Shown here: piece by piece, positions 35,188-44,044 of the stretch
Position numbering within the stretch: position 1 is the stretch's first letter
Layout: every line of letters starts with the position of its first letter
NCBI RefSeq assembly: GCF_001592755.1
Contig: NZ_LUKF01000002.1
Coordinates: 1 to 64,000, forward strand
Direction of reading: 5' to 3'
Length of the DNA: 64,000 bases
From: Bdellovibrio bacteriovorus
Lineage (GTDB): Bacteria; Bdellovibrionota; Bdellovibrionia; Bdellovibrionales; Bdellovibrionaceae
Notes under the pieces: generated by a model
The model's input: the letters and a program-made list of their open reading frames with translations, nothing else
Told to the model about the DNA's origin: nothing
Databases searched by the model: none
Program-made: the position numbers and the translations under genes

Positions 35188-35219
35188 AAAAAAGCCCCTG
35201 CAATCTGCAGAGGCTTTTT
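35188..35219 (-). terminator. Terminator of the LysM gene, touching the dprA start
   Basis: Stem AAAAAGCC-C-CTGCA / TGCAG-A-GGCTTTTT, one mismatch and a 3-nt loop, followed on the minus strand by TTTTTT and the dprA ATG (35184). Confidence 0.85.
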
Positions 35220-35226
35220 AACTTCG

Positions 35227-36852
35227 CTATAATTCAAGGTCCAAGTCGTCGCTTCCGGAATCCGGTGAGCCTTCTGGTGTCGCTGCCGGGGCATCTTCAA
35301 AATCTTTTTCGAAATCTTGATCCACTGCCGGTTCAGTTTGGCTAGGTGCCGCGACAGGCTCCGTATAATTCGTCGCGTGCGACGTGGCACTTCCCACATA
35401 GTCACCTAACAAAATATCCTCAGAAGCTTTTGTGATATAAGCTGTCGCGAAGTTTCCAGATACTTTCACAATCTTCGCTGTGCCGATCACGCGGTCGTTC
35501 GTTAAGGCCTCATTCTTTTTATTGCGAACACGCTCATCCGCGAAGATCGCCAAAGTTTGGCCTTCCTGCAACCCTTGATTGGTGCCTGCATCTAAGAACA
35601 CCAAAGAGTTTGAACCAAAAAGTTTTCTTTTCGCCTCGAAGTGACCACCCATGATTTTTGCACCCACGCCCGAGCTCACCGCTCCAGGAGAAGGATCAAT
35701 CACAGGCAGCTTTCCGGGCGTTAAAATCGCGCCGACTTGCACCGGCTGCAGAGATCTTTTAACGATCGCGCGATAAATATTTTTCTGATCATTCACGCGC
35801 TCAAGAATTTCAATCTCGCCTTGAATTTCAACCATGTGACCCATGCGACCTTTTTGCGCTGGATCTGGGACTGTACCGACATTTCTTTGTGCAACGTATT
35901 CTTTCGCCCCACCACCATTTTCAAGTTGGACGAAGACGTATTGGTGTTCACCCGCCGTTTTCATATCAAGCTCTGCCGCGGTCACCACACCCGCGCCGTA
36001 AGCGGGCGTGTCTTGAATATAATACTCAAGATTTTCTAGGGCCGTGGGGAACTGAGTCTTTGGCAGCTCCACTTGCAGCTGAACTTTTGCTGCGCCTAAA
36101 GCACCCATACGATATTGAGGTAAACTTTGCGGAAGGGTTTTTAAAAGCGGCGTTCTTTTACGTGCGCGTGGGATTGTCGCGCCGGCCGTTGTCGAACCCG
36201 AAGCTGCGGCCTCCGCATTTCCGTTACTTGCTTTTTGATCGATGACAGTGGTTTCGCCAACATCCAAAGTCGGCGCATCATCCATGCTGCCAGGGAAGAA
36301 TTGAACGCTCATTCCCGGATCGATCTCGTGAGGATTTAAAATCTGCCCTTTATTCAAAGACCAAATTTTTGGCCAGAACAACGGGTCCCCAAAGAAAGTT
36401 GTCGAGATGCCCGAAAGCGTATCCCCTTTTTGAACTTGGTAGGTTTCTGATTCACGAGCACCGACGGCTTTTTCCCAAGCTTCTACCGGCGTCGGTTGTT
36501 CATTGTAGGTTTTGTAAATGCGGTGGAACTCGGCTTCGCGAGAGTAATCTGGTTCACTTGTTCCAAAAGTGGTTGGCGCTGAATCCGGAGTTGCAGGTGG
36601 CAAATCCGTTGCTGCTGGCGTAGAAATGTCTTCAGCAGGAATATCCGGCGCCGGAGTGTCGGCAGATTGTCCAGACTCATCAATTTCTTTAAACTCAGGA
36701 ACTGTCGGTTCCACTGTTTCTTGTGGTTGTTGAGGTTCTAACACATCCAAAGGATCTGACTCCCAAGTAGTGTCAGGGGGAGTGTCTTGCGCCTGTGCAA
36801 CAAGCGCACAAAAAATCATAGCTAAAAGAACCGAGAACTTTTTTTTCATCAC
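35227..36852 (-). CDS. Exported LysM-domain protein, 541 aa
   Basis: A signal peptide (about 1-21, ending LVAQAQ) is followed by a Pro/Thr/Glu-rich linker (22-120) and one LysM domain (about 137-195) with TYQVQKGDTLSGISTTFFGDPLFWPKIWSLNKGQILNPHEIDPGMSVQF, a fold that binds peptidoglycan glycan strands. The C-terminal 300 residues are mixed beta, and the last 45 are very acidic (FEKDFEDAPAA, SGSDDLDLEL). Start MMKKK gives a Lys-rich signal. The TPR gene at 36879 lies 26 bp upstream on the same strand and probably shares the transcript. A structural envelope role is likely. Confidence 0.9.
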   Translation of the reverse strand: MMKKKFSVLLAMIFCALVAQAQDTPPDTTWESDPLDVLEPQQPQETVEPTVPEFKEIDESGQSADTPAPDIPAEDISTPAATDLPPATPDSAPTTFGTSEPDYSREAEFHRIYKTYNEQPTPVEAWEKAVGARESETYQVQKGDTLSGISTTFFGDPLFWPKIWSLNKGQILNPHEIDPGMSVQFFPGSMDDAPTLDVGETTVIDQKASNGNAEAAASGSTTAGATIPRARKRTPLLKTLPQSLPQYRMGALGAAKVQLQVELPKTQFPTALENLEYYIQDTPAYGAGVVTAAELDMKTAGEHQYVFVQLENGGGAKEYVAQRNVGTVPDPAQKGRMGHMVEIQGEIEILERVNDQKNIYRAIVKRSLQPVQVGAILTPGKLPVIDPSPGAVSSGVGAKIMGGHFEAKRKLFGSNSLVFLDAGTNQGLQEGQTLAIFADERVRNKKNEALTNDRVIGTAKIVKVSGNFATAYITKASEDILLGDYVGSATSHATNYTEPVAAPSQTEPAVDQDFEKDFEDAPAATPEGSPDSGSDDLDLEL

Positions 36853-36878
36853 TTTTGCGTCCTTGCGAAGTGAATTTC

Positions 36879-37406
36879 TTATTTCGTCATTCTGATTTCA
36901 GCGTCAGCACGGAAAGATTCCGGACTGCCAGGATACTTCGTGCGCACTTCTTTCAAAGTCATCAGCGCATATTCCGGCAAGTTCATGCGCTTGTACGTCA
37001 TGGCCTTTGCGAATTTCGCCGCCGCCACTTTATTGCTGAGAGGATATTCTTTTTCGATGCGAGCGAAATACTTCACCGCTTCCGCAAAATTGTTGTGATC
37101 TACGGCCATGCGACCCGCTAAAAACAGAGCGTTGTCCGCGTAAGAACTTTGCGGAAATCTTGAAAGCAAGCTTTGCAAACGACTCTTAAATGCAATTTCA
37201 TCATCGTTCTGGTAAGCGCTTACCATTTCAGCATAGAGTGTGATGTCATTTTCTTTAGAAATGTCTTTTCCTGTCAGCTCCACCAGCAAAGACTCTTGCT
37301 GAAGTTCTTTCGCTGAAAGCTTTTGGGAAGATGCTCCAGGCTTTGCTAATACTGTCAAAGGAAGGGTCGCAAGGACCGTTGCTGCTAATAGTCTAAGTTG
37401 CTTCAT
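36879..37406 (-). CDS. Exported tetratricopeptide-repeat protein (CpoB/BamD-like), 175 aa
   Basis: A signal peptide (about 1-21, ending LPLTVLAK) precedes three TPR-like helical repeats. Repeats include RLQSLLSRFPQSSYADNALFLAGRMAVDHNNFAEAVKYFARIEKEYPLSNKVAAAKFAKAMTYKRMNLPEYALMTLKEVRTKYPGS, the pattern seen in YbgF/CpoB and BamD. BamD needs a lipoprotein cysteine and about 240 residues, neither of which is present, so CpoB-like is closer. It is upstream of, and likely co-transcribed with, the LysM gene. Probably part of a periplasmic envelope assembly. Confidence 0.88.
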   Translation of the reverse strand: MKQLRLLAATVLATLPLTVLAKPGASSQKLSAKELQQESLLVELTGKDISKENDITLYAEMVSAYQNDDEIAFKSRLQSLLSRFPQSSYADNALFLAGRMAVDHNNFAEAVKYFARIEKEYPLSNKVAAAKFAKAMTYKRMNLPEYALMTLKEVRTKYPGSPESFRADAEIRMTK

Positions 37407-37721
37407 CTCTCGACACCTCGTGATCTTTCATCAGTATGACACGCATTGAGAAGTGCAAACAAGCAGGAGTTATCCACATAAAATGTTGAGTTATTGTAAT
37501 GCTAGACCTTGGACCTGTTCATTTTCAAGGGTTTCAGCGAAATGCACACTCCTTAAGCATGACTTAAATACATGATAATACTAATTAAAATACGATTACA
37601 GCGACGTAATTAAGCCTGTAAATTTCAGATCTTAAAATCCGACCTCAGGAGACGCGCGGACCCAATGACAGAACATTTTAGAAATTAGGTGCGTCATTAA
37701 ATTTGCTAACTACTTGTAACC
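37407..37721. promoter_or_regulatory. Divergent promoter region with one DnaA-box-like site
   Basis: About 315 bp without a gene, between the minus-strand TPR gene and the plus-strand comEC-type gene. It contains one perfect TTATCCACA (37470-37478) and an AT-rich tract (37550-37600), but no second box, so not an origin by itself. The comEC-type gene's ATG at 37722 has no clear ribosome-binding site. Confidence 0.4.
37470..37478. promoter_or_regulatory. Single DnaA-box-like sequence
   Basis: TTATCCACA matches the E. coli DnaA box consensus exactly. One copy by itself in 315 bp could occur by chance. Confidence 0.25.
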
Positions 37722-38624
37722 ATGATTGTTCTTCTTCTTCTTGCTTTGAGCTTAAGCACACCACTTCCAACCACTTTGCTAACGAACACATCAATTTTCA
37801 GTGAAGAAATTCAGACAAAATGTTCACAGAATCTTCCGAAAGACTCACAACACTTCAATGCACTGAACTCTCTTGTTTGTGGCGAAAAAATCACAGACAA
37901 AGATTTGCGCGAAAATTTGCGCAAGACTTCACTCATTCACATCTTCGTTGTCTCTGGTTCTCACCTGCTTTTACTTGATGAACTCTTAAGCATTTTGCGA
38001 ATTCCATTCTATGTAAGATTTTTCTTTATGAGTTTTTACTCCATCGTTATTGGTTGGCAGGCGCCGGCCGTGCGTGCGCTTTTAGGCATGTGCAGTCGTC
38101 GTCTTCTTCAGCGCTCTCGCATCTTTCTTCCTAAAGACCTCTGCGTGCTCCTAGCAGGGTTTCTGGCGCTGATACTATTCCCCGCTTGGTGGAAGTCTTT
38201 GTCTTTCCTGATGAGCTGGTGCGCGGCTTTGGCGCTGACGGCTCCTGATGTGCTGCGTGTTAGGAATTCTTGGGCGCGCGGATTTTTAACACAGTTTTCG
38301 ATTTTCTTTTTTATGAGTGCGCCACTTTGGGGCATAGGCAGTCTTCATCCTTTGAGCATTCTTTATAATTTATTTTTAGCGCCTGTCGTTTCCTACATTC
38401 TTCTGCCTCTGAGTTTTCTGGTTTCGGTGTTTTCGTCATTGGTATTTCTGTTTGATTTTTTTATGGATCACTTTCATTCCGTTCTTTTTGTGCTGTCAGA
38501 GCCGATTGAGTTCGCAACACGCACGACTCCTGATATTCGTCTTCTGTGGTGTTGGATTTTATTTTGGCATGTCGCCTTTCATTTTCTGCGTCTGCATCTT
38601 TGGCAGGGAAAGGATCTGACGTGA
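37722..38624 (+). CDS. ComEC/Rec2 transmembrane (Competence) domain protein, 300 aa
   Basis: Inner-membrane channel for DNA uptake. About seven or eight hydrophobic helices; LIHIFVVSGSHLLLLDELLSIL matches the ComEC HLLAISGLH signature, and WQAPAVRALLGMCSRRLLQRSRI matches the helix that carries the conserved arginines. The usual ComEC is a single 700-800 residue protein with N-terminal OB-like domain, membrane core and C-terminal MBL domain. Here the membrane part is alone, and the MBL part is a separate gene that overlaps by 4 bp. The N-terminal OB domain is absent or very short. Confidence 0.85.
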   Translation: MIVLLLLALSLSTPLPTTLLTNTSIFSEEIQTKCSQNLPKDSQHFNALNSLVCGEKITDKDLRENLRKTSLIHIFVVSGSHLLLLDELLSILRIPFYVRFFFMSFYSIVIGWQAPAVRALLGMCSRRLLQRSRIFLPKDLCVLLAGFLALILFPAWWKSLSFLMSWCAALALTAPDVLRVRNSWARGFLTQFSIFFFMSAPLWGIGSLHPLSILYNLFLAPVVSYILLPLSFLVSVFSSLVFLFDFFMDHFHSVLFVLSEPIEFATRTTPDIRLLWCWILFWHVAFHFLRLHLWQGKDLT

Positions 38625-39337
38625 AAGGCTTCATCTTCTTTTTAATTTTAGGAAGTGCCAGCCTTACCCAAGATTTTCCCGCGCGATCGTATTTCATTGT
38701 TTGGAATGTGGGACAGGGGCAATGGTTAACAGCCGTAACGCCCAGTGAGTGTCATCACTTCGATATGGGTGGAGAGTTCTTTCCTTGGCCGAAAGTTCTT
38801 CACCAGTGCGCGAATAAAGACAATCGCGCTTACTTAAGTCATTGGGATTGGGATCACGTGGGGGCTTTAAGTAAAACCGCGAAGATCGCGCGCTTTGAAA
38901 ACTTCTGTATTCAATTAAAGCCACAAGGAAAAAGTTCGCGCGGGAAAATGCAGATGTTGGCGAAATATTCGGAGTGCCCTTCCCGCCCAGAGCTTCCTTT
39001 GTGGTCCCCGAAAGCCGCAAAGAATTCAAACGAACTGAGCCATGTCGTTGCCTTCAAAGAATATTTGATTCCCGGAGATTCGACCTCGAAGCAGGAAAGG
39101 GTGTGGAGTTCTTTAAAAGCTTTTAGAAAAAGCCATGTGTTGATTCTAGGACATCACGGCAGTCACACTTCCACTTCAGAAAAACTTTTAAGCTCATTAC
39201 CTGAATTGCGTATAGGAGTAGCGTCCGCGCGATGGTCCCGCTATCACCATCCTCATAGCGAAGTGCAATGGCGACTGCTGAAAAGAAAAATCCCCCTTCT
39301 TCGCACGGAAGATTGGGGGAATATTTGGTTTGAGTGA
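38621..39337 (+). CDS. ComEC-type metallo-beta-lactamase domain protein, 238 aa
   Basis: Exported or membrane-associated MBL-fold protein: residues 1-20 are hydrophobic, then IVWNVGQGQW (the ComEC NVGQGD-like motif), LSHWDWDHVGAL with the metal-binding HxDxDH, and LGHHGSHTSTSEKLL. These are the landmarks of the ComEC C-terminal nuclease-like domain. The GTG start overlaps the stop of the membrane gene (GTGA), giving a two-gene ComEC; a start further upstream at 38546 would overlap more than 75 bp. DNA-strand degradation during uptake is the inferred role. Confidence 0.85.
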   Translation: MKGFIFFLILGSASLTQDFPARSYFIVWNVGQGQWLTAVTPSECHHFDMGGEFFPWPKVLHQCANKDNRAYLSHWDWDHVGALSKTAKIARFENFCIQLKPQGKSSRGKMQMLAKYSECPSRPELPLWSPKAAKNSNELSHVVAFKEYLIPGDSTSKQERVWSSLKAFRKSHVLILGHHGSHTSTSEKLLSSLPELRIGVASARWSRYHHPHSEVQWRLLKRKIPLLRTEDWGNIWFE

Positions 39338-39349
39338 TTTTTTGAATAA

Positions 39350-40354
39350 TTAAGGTGCAATGGTTTGAAGCATTTTCTTTAATGCCTGCATTTGCTTTCC
39401 GGATTTTGTCATGTAGTCAGCTCCGGTGAAACCAAACCAATCCCAGCACGCATACGGATTGTCTTTTGAAATTTTAGCGGACTGGGGATACAGAACGATG
39501 ATGCTATTTGTTTCAGCCCACTCGTTGTACCCTGCTAATGTGGCAAACTTGTCTTGAATAAAATCAGGATTCATTTGACAGCCGTGAAGTGCGATATGCA
39601 GACGACACTTTTCACCTTGTTCGCAGTTTGCCGGAATATAGACCCACCCTTCTCTATATAAGGGTGTAGTTTCATCGCCGAAATCTTTTTGCGAAAATTT
39701 GTGCAGATGTTTTACGTCGGCGACTCCTCGAGCCTGCAAAGTTCCATAGGCTGAATTTAAAATTTCCCCGGCAAGATCAAAGTTGCATTTTAAAAGCCAT
39801 GGCAGAAATCCCATTTGGCAGGGATTGCCAGAATTCAAAGTGGGAAAGCCATGAGCAGCCTCGATACCTTTTTCGACGAGGATTTGCGATGCCGGTACAA
39901 AAGCGCGATAAAACTCTTCTAGCTTTTCTCCATTGCCTGGATGAATAACGGCATCTTTGGGACTGGCAAAAATGTAAACTTTTTGGCGTTGCATATTTGC
40001 GACGGGGTCCACGACTCCCGTCTGCGCGAGCTTTCGCACTTCATTCACTTGAACTTCGGATTGAATATTGTCGGGATGTTTCATGCACCAGGATTGTGTT
40101 TTTTGTGAATCCCCTTCGGTACACCAGTATATTCCACCGGCCACGCTCGCGACCGAGGCAAAGTCTTTAGAAAAGGCCACACCTAATTGCACTGCCATAA
40201 AGCCACCGGAAGAAACTCCGGAAACAGAGATCGCACTCTTGTCAATATTGTAGGCCTTTAGTGACTCTGCTTGTGGAGTTGGTGGCTCCGCTTGGAAGGC
40301 CTTCGCCAAAGAAAACTGAACAAGTATTACCAGAAAAAATAGAGATACTTTCAT
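39350..40354 (-). CDS. Exported short-chain-length PHA depolymerase-like esterase (type 2), 334 aa
   Basis: A signal peptide (about 1-19, ending SLAKA) precedes an alpha/beta-hydrolase with the lipase-box-like SVSGVSSGGFMAVQLGVAF (GxSxG with nucleophile Ser in SGVSSGG). The family-typical segments YWCTEGDSQ, HGCQMNP and YACWDWFGFTGADYMTKSG are present. Type 2 enzymes split polyhydroxybutyrate or related esters outside the cytoplasm. Cys residues fit periplasmic folding. No PHA gene is near. A nutritional use on prey polymer is possible. Confidence 0.88.
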   Translation of the reverse strand: MKVSLFFLVILVQFSLAKAFQAEPPTPQAESLKAYNIDKSAISVSGVSSGGFMAVQLGVAFSKDFASVASVAGGIYWCTEGDSQKTQSWCMKHPDNIQSEVQVNEVRKLAQTGVVDPVANMQRQKVYIFASPKDAVIHPGNGEKLEEFYRAFVPASQILVEKGIEAAHGFPTLNSGNPCQMGFLPWLLKCNFDLAGEILNSAYGTLQARGVADVKHLHKFSQKDFGDETTPLYREGWVYIPANCEQGEKCRLHIALHGCQMNPDFIQDKFATLAGYNEWAETNSIIVLYPQSAKISKDNPYACWDWFGFTGADYMTKSGKQMQALKKMLQTIAP

Positions 40355-40556
40355 GGGAATCTCCTTACGCTTCGAGTGTTCGTGTTCCGCGAGATCTTGT
40401 CAATTAAGGACAACTTGAGTGGACGATGTTTGCTCACAAGATTTGTCACTTTTATTTTAGCTTTAGACGAATTCGTGGTGAAAATGCGCTTTAAAGGATT
40501 TGAGCAAGGACTCAAGTTTGCACCAACACTCACGGCACTTCAGATTTGGAGGAAGA

Positions 40557-40901
40557 ATGAAAGCTCTAGTTACGTTTTTAGCAATGACTCTGTCGTTCTC
40601 TTCGGCCTTTGCGGATGGGACTATTTACTGTACAGCCATTGATCAGGACAACGGGCAAAGACAAGACGTGCTTTTGTTAGAGCCTGAAGACATGTATCTG
40701 TTAACAGTCGCCAAAGCGGATCAGTATCTTACTTCACGTCGAGAAACTAACGACGAATGGATTTTTGGAAATTCTAAGTATCTAGTGACGCTCAATCACC
40801 CGAACAAAACGCTGACTCAGCAAGAAAAAGCCTCTGGGGCCTCGAAGGTCTACACGGAAGTGAAATGCCGCTATAACGGCGAGCCGGATGAAGGATGGTA
40901 G
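40557..40901 (+). CDS. Small exported protein of unknown function, 114 aa
   Basis: ATG 40557 with a strong GGAGGA site gives a signal peptide MKALVTFLAMTLSFSSAFAD followed by about 95 residues, mixed beta with two cysteines (TIYCTAID, VKCRYNGE) that could pair. The longer frame from 40500 lacks support. No family recognised. Bidirectional terminator follows. Confidence 0.85.
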   Translation: MKALVTFLAMTLSFSSAFADGTIYCTAIDQDNGQRQDVLLLEPEDMYLLTVAKADQYLTSRRETNDEWIFGNSKYLVTLNHPNKTLTQQEKASGASKVYTEVKCRYNGEPDEGW

Positions 40902-40906
40902 AAATA

Positions 40907-40935
40907 AAAAAGCCCAGCACAAAGCTGGGCTTTTT
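40907..40935. terminator. Bidirectional terminator between the small exported protein and ald
   Basis: Stem AAAAAGCCCAGC / GCTGGGCTTTTT with loop ACAAA. Confidence 0.9.
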
Positions 40936-40956
40936 AGTTTTAGGCAGAGCTAGGAA

Positions 40957-42063
40957 TTAACCTTTGTAAGGTCTGTATTCCATGTGAAGATCTTTTGCCA
41001 CCGGCTCGTAACATACGTAACCGCCGTAAGTGTTAAGACCTTTCATCAATGCTGGAGACTTCGCCACAGCATCTTCTACACCCATCGCTGCTAGCATTGA
41101 ACCGTAACGAGAAGTCACGTTTGTTAGAGCGTAAGTAGAAGTTCTTGGCACCACGCCTGGCATATTAGGTACACAGTAATGGATAACGCCATCAACTTCA
41201 TAAGTTGGGTTTTGGTGGGACGTTGGACGGCAAGTTTCGATACAACCACCTTGGTCTACCGCTACGTCAACAACCACAGAACCTTTAGCCATTGAAGAGA
41301 TCATGTCTTTAGAAACTAGAGTTGGAGCTTTGTGACCTGTGATCAAAACGCCACCGATAACTAGATCAGAATCTTTTACTGAATCTTCGATGTTTTTCGC
41401 GTTCGAGAACAAAGTCATGCAACGACCTTGGAAAATATCATCAAGGTACTCAAGGCGAGCTGTGTTGACGTCAAGGATCGTCACTGAAGCGCCAAGGCCG
41501 ACAGCCATTTTCGCTGCGTTCGTACCTACAACACCACCACCGATGATTGTGACTTTACCAGGTTTAACACCTGTCACACCACCAAGAAGGATGCCTTTAC
41601 CAGCGTGGTCTTTTTGAAGATAGAAAGCACCAATTTGAGTCGCCATACGACCTGCAACTTCAGACATAGGAGTCAAAAGAGGCAAAGAACCGTTATCCAA
41701 TTGGATAGTTTCGTAAGCGATCGCTTTCACTTTGCGTTCACAAAGAACTTTCGTCAATTTTGCTTCTGCAGCCAAGTGAAGGTAAGTGTAAAGGATTTGA
41801 TTTTCCTTCATCAATTCGTATTCGTCTGGAAGTGGCTCTTTCACTTTTTGGATCATGTCCGCTTTCGCGTACACTTCTTTTTTAGTGTCGATGATTTTCG
41901 CGCCGGCTTTTTCGTATTGTTCGTTTGAAATACCAGAACCAACACCCGCATCTTTTTCAACGATAACAGTGTGGCCTTCTTTCACGTACTGGCGTACGCC
42001 TGCTTCTGTGATACCAACACGGTTCTCAGAAATTTTAATTTCCTTCGGAATACCGATAATCAT
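40957..42063 (-). CDS. ald: Alanine dehydrogenase, 368 aa
   Basis: Reversible oxidative deamination of L-alanine to pyruvate with NAD+. The sequence fits the family throughout: [23 protein letters not shown] at the N-terminus, [20 protein letters not shown], the NAD-binding [30 protein letters not shown] and the C-terminal [18 protein letters not shown]. Length is typical. Amino acids are a main carbon source of predatory bacteria, so a catabolic role is likely. Its own promoter region (42064-42336) is shared with the divergent exported protein gene. Confidence 0.97.
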   Translation of the reverse strand: MIIGIPKEIKISENRVGITEAGVRQYVKEGHTVIVEKDAGVGSGISNEQYEKAGAKIIDTKKEVYAKADMIQKVKEPLPDEYELMKENQILYTYLHLAAEAKLTKVLCERKVKAIAYETIQLDNGSLPLLTPMSEVAGRMATQIGAFYLQKDHAGKGILLGGVTGVKPGKVTIIGGGVVGTNAAKMAVGLGASVTILDVNTARLEYLDDIFQGRCMTLFSNAKNIEDSVKDSDLVIGGVLITGHKAPTLVSKDMISSMAKGSVVVDVAVDQGGCIETCRPTSHQNPTYEVDGVIHYCVPNMPGVVPRTSTYALTNVTSRYGSMLAAMGVEDAVAKSPALMKGLNTYGGYVCYEPVAKDLHMEYRPYKG

Positions 42064-42336
42064 ATTTGCTCCTGTGGGGTGACATTGAAATCCCCCTCAT
42101 TTTTGTCTTTTATGATGACTCCGGAACTATGCCAGAACGGTAATAAAATGCAAGCGAGCTAGGGGAAGGTTTAGGTGTCACATTGCGTAAAGAACTTCGA
42201 CATCTTAGACTGTCATTTTGCGGCTTTTTCCCAGTGAAATCACAGCCAAATCGAAATAAATCCAACTCCACGCCTAAAAATGTGGCAAAGGAGTTGCTCT
42301 AGTACTTTTTGGATCAAAACCGTATTGGAGTGTTTT

Positions 42337-43992
42337 ATGAAATTTCTCGGGGCTTTCTCGTTGGTAGTTCTCGCCTCTTTGACTGGACATGCTCAGTCAA
42401 ACACAACCCCGTGGCGCATTACGCAGCCGACGTGGACTGAAAACCATGAGCGCCAATTCGGTGAATTTGTCACGCGCATCGGTGAAGCCGTCGAAAAACG
42501 CCAGTGCTGGAAAGTAGATACCTGCTTACAAAGTACAGCGAATCCCTATTTTGGTTCTGATCCAGCCGGCTTGAAATATTACGCGGATTGTGCGGATCTT
42601 CCCTATTACCTTCGCGCTTATTTCTCTTGGAAAAACGGTCTTCCTTTTTCAATCGCCAGCGAAGTGAAACCTAATATCGGTCCTCAAGATGATCCTACGA
42701 AAAAAGTGGATGCTCGCTACTCAACAATGGGTAACTACATCACGAAACGTTATGACGTTATTACGAAGAACGGCGTTTTCAAAAACACTCACGTAAACGC
42801 CTTTGATGTTTTGAATAATATCGTTCCCGGTTTGACGTTTTCGGGTTCCTTCCGCATGCAGGGAAATGAAGATGCAGAGCTTTTCACTGACTTTTACCCC
42901 GTGAAAATCAACCGCGAAGCGATTCGTCCCGGCACCGTTATCTATGATCCGAACGGTCACGTGGCTATCATTTACAAAGTCGCGGATGACGGTCGTATTT
43001 TCTATATTGATGCTCATCCCGACAACTCTTTGACGATGGGGATGTACACGCCTAAGTTCGTGCGCAGTAATCCTGCCCAAGGTGCGGGCTTTAAAAACTT
43101 CCGTCCTTTGGCTTTAGTTGACGCCAAAGTCGATTCTTCAGGCTCTTATGCTGGAGGAAAGATCGTCGCGGCGATGAACTATCAGTTGCCGAACTATGGC
43201 TTGGAACAATTCTATGGAACAGAGCCTGACTCTTCAGGCTGGAGCAAAGGGAAATTCTCGATCCGCGGTCAGCAAGTTCCTTATTATGACTATGTTCGTA
43301 TGAGCCTCATGCAAGGTGAAGTGCATATTGATCCGTTGAAAGACATGGCGCAATTGACAGATGATATTTGCGTGAGCTTGAAAGACCGGGTTGAAGCCGT
43401 GGAAGCCGCTCGCACATCGGGTGTTTATTTAAAAGCTCATCCTGAAAGATTGCCTGTGAATATCTATGGCGCTGAAGGCGAATGGGAAAACTTTGCGACA
43501 CCTTCGCGCGATGCTCGTTTGAAAGTGGCTTTTGCTGATCTTCTTGTATCGACGAAAGCAAATATCGAACGCTATAAAAAACGTGATCCCGCTATTAAAT
43601 ATAATGGCGGAAATTTAGCCGCAGATTTATTCGCCGTTTATGCGCAAAAAGCTCAAGCATGTCAGTTTACTTACACAACGACGAACGGTCTGACAGTGAA
43701 AATGAATCTTGAGGCCGCTCGTCAAAGACTTTTCAATATGAGCTTTGATCCTTATCACTGTATTGAACATCGCTGGGGAGCTCGTTTAGAACAAGAGCTT
43801 GCAGCTTGTACGGATGATGAAAACAAACGCGCGTGGTATGAAGCAGAAAAATGGCTTCGTTATCAATCGGAACGTCGTTATGATGCTCGCATGGACTATT
43901 CGTTAGACCAATTGACGGGGCCATTGCCTGGCGCCGGAGTCGCAGCACCTGCGGATGTCGACATCGTAGGTTACTTGAAATCTCAGAGATAA
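42337..43992 (+). CDS. Exported NlpC/P60-like cysteine hydrolase candidate, 551 aa
   Basis: ATG 42337 with a GGAG site gives a signal peptide (about 1-19, ending GHAQ). The middle part carries a papain/NlpC-type set: Cys85 in YYADCADLPYYLRAYF, His208 in GTVIYDPNGHVAIIY, and Asp225 or His227 in IFYIDAHPDNS. Cys at the start of a helix, His on a strand in GHVAIIY, and a polar third residue on the next strand match peptidoglycan amidases and endopeptidases of the NlpC/P60 or CHAP group. The C-terminal 300 residues are helical and not recognised. Function in wall hydrolysis is inferred. Confidence 0.88.
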   Translation: MKFLGAFSLVVLASLTGHAQSNTTPWRITQPTWTENHERQFGEFVTRIGEAVEKRQCWKVDTCLQSTANPYFGSDPAGLKYYADCADLPYYLRAYFSWKNGLPFSIASEVKPNIGPQDDPTKKVDARYSTMGNYITKRYDVITKNGVFKNTHVNAFDVLNNIVPGLTFSGSFRMQGNEDAELFTDFYPVKINREAIRPGTVIYDPNGHVAIIYKVADDGRIFYIDAHPDNSLTMGMYTPKFVRSNPAQGAGFKNFRPLALVDAKVDSSGSYAGGKIVAAMNYQLPNYGLEQFYGTEPDSSGWSKGKFSIRGQQVPYYDYVRMSLMQGEVHIDPLKDMAQLTDDICVSLKDRVEAVEAARTSGVYLKAHPERLPVNIYGAEGEWENFATPSRDARLKVAFADLLVSTKANIERYKKRDPAIKYNGGNLAADLFAVYAQKAQACQFTYTTTNGLTVKMNLEAARQRLFNMSFDPYHCIEHRWGARLEQELAACTDDENKRAWYEAEKWLRYQSERRYDARMDYSLDQLTGPLPGAGVAAPADVDIVGYLKSQR

Positions 43993-43997
43993 TCTTT

Positions 43998-44029
43998 AAA
44001 ACGCCGAAGCACAGAAACTTCGGCGTTTT
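43998..44029. terminator. Bidirectional terminator after the 42337-43992 gene
   Basis: Perfect 12-bp stem AAAACGCCGAAG / CTTCGGCGTTTT with an 8-nt loop, between convergent genes. Confidence 0.9.
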
Positions 44030-44044
44030 CATTTTAAAAACACA

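Noticed and set aside
37470-37478. Replication origin suggested by TTATCCACA
   Set aside because: Only one box, no AT-rich unwinding element next to clustered boxes, and no dnaA/dnaN/gyrB genes nearby.
42263-42296. Inverted repeat CAACTCC / GGAGTTG upstream of the NlpC-like gene
   Set aside because: Short arms with a 20-bp spacer and no conserved companion; probably chance.
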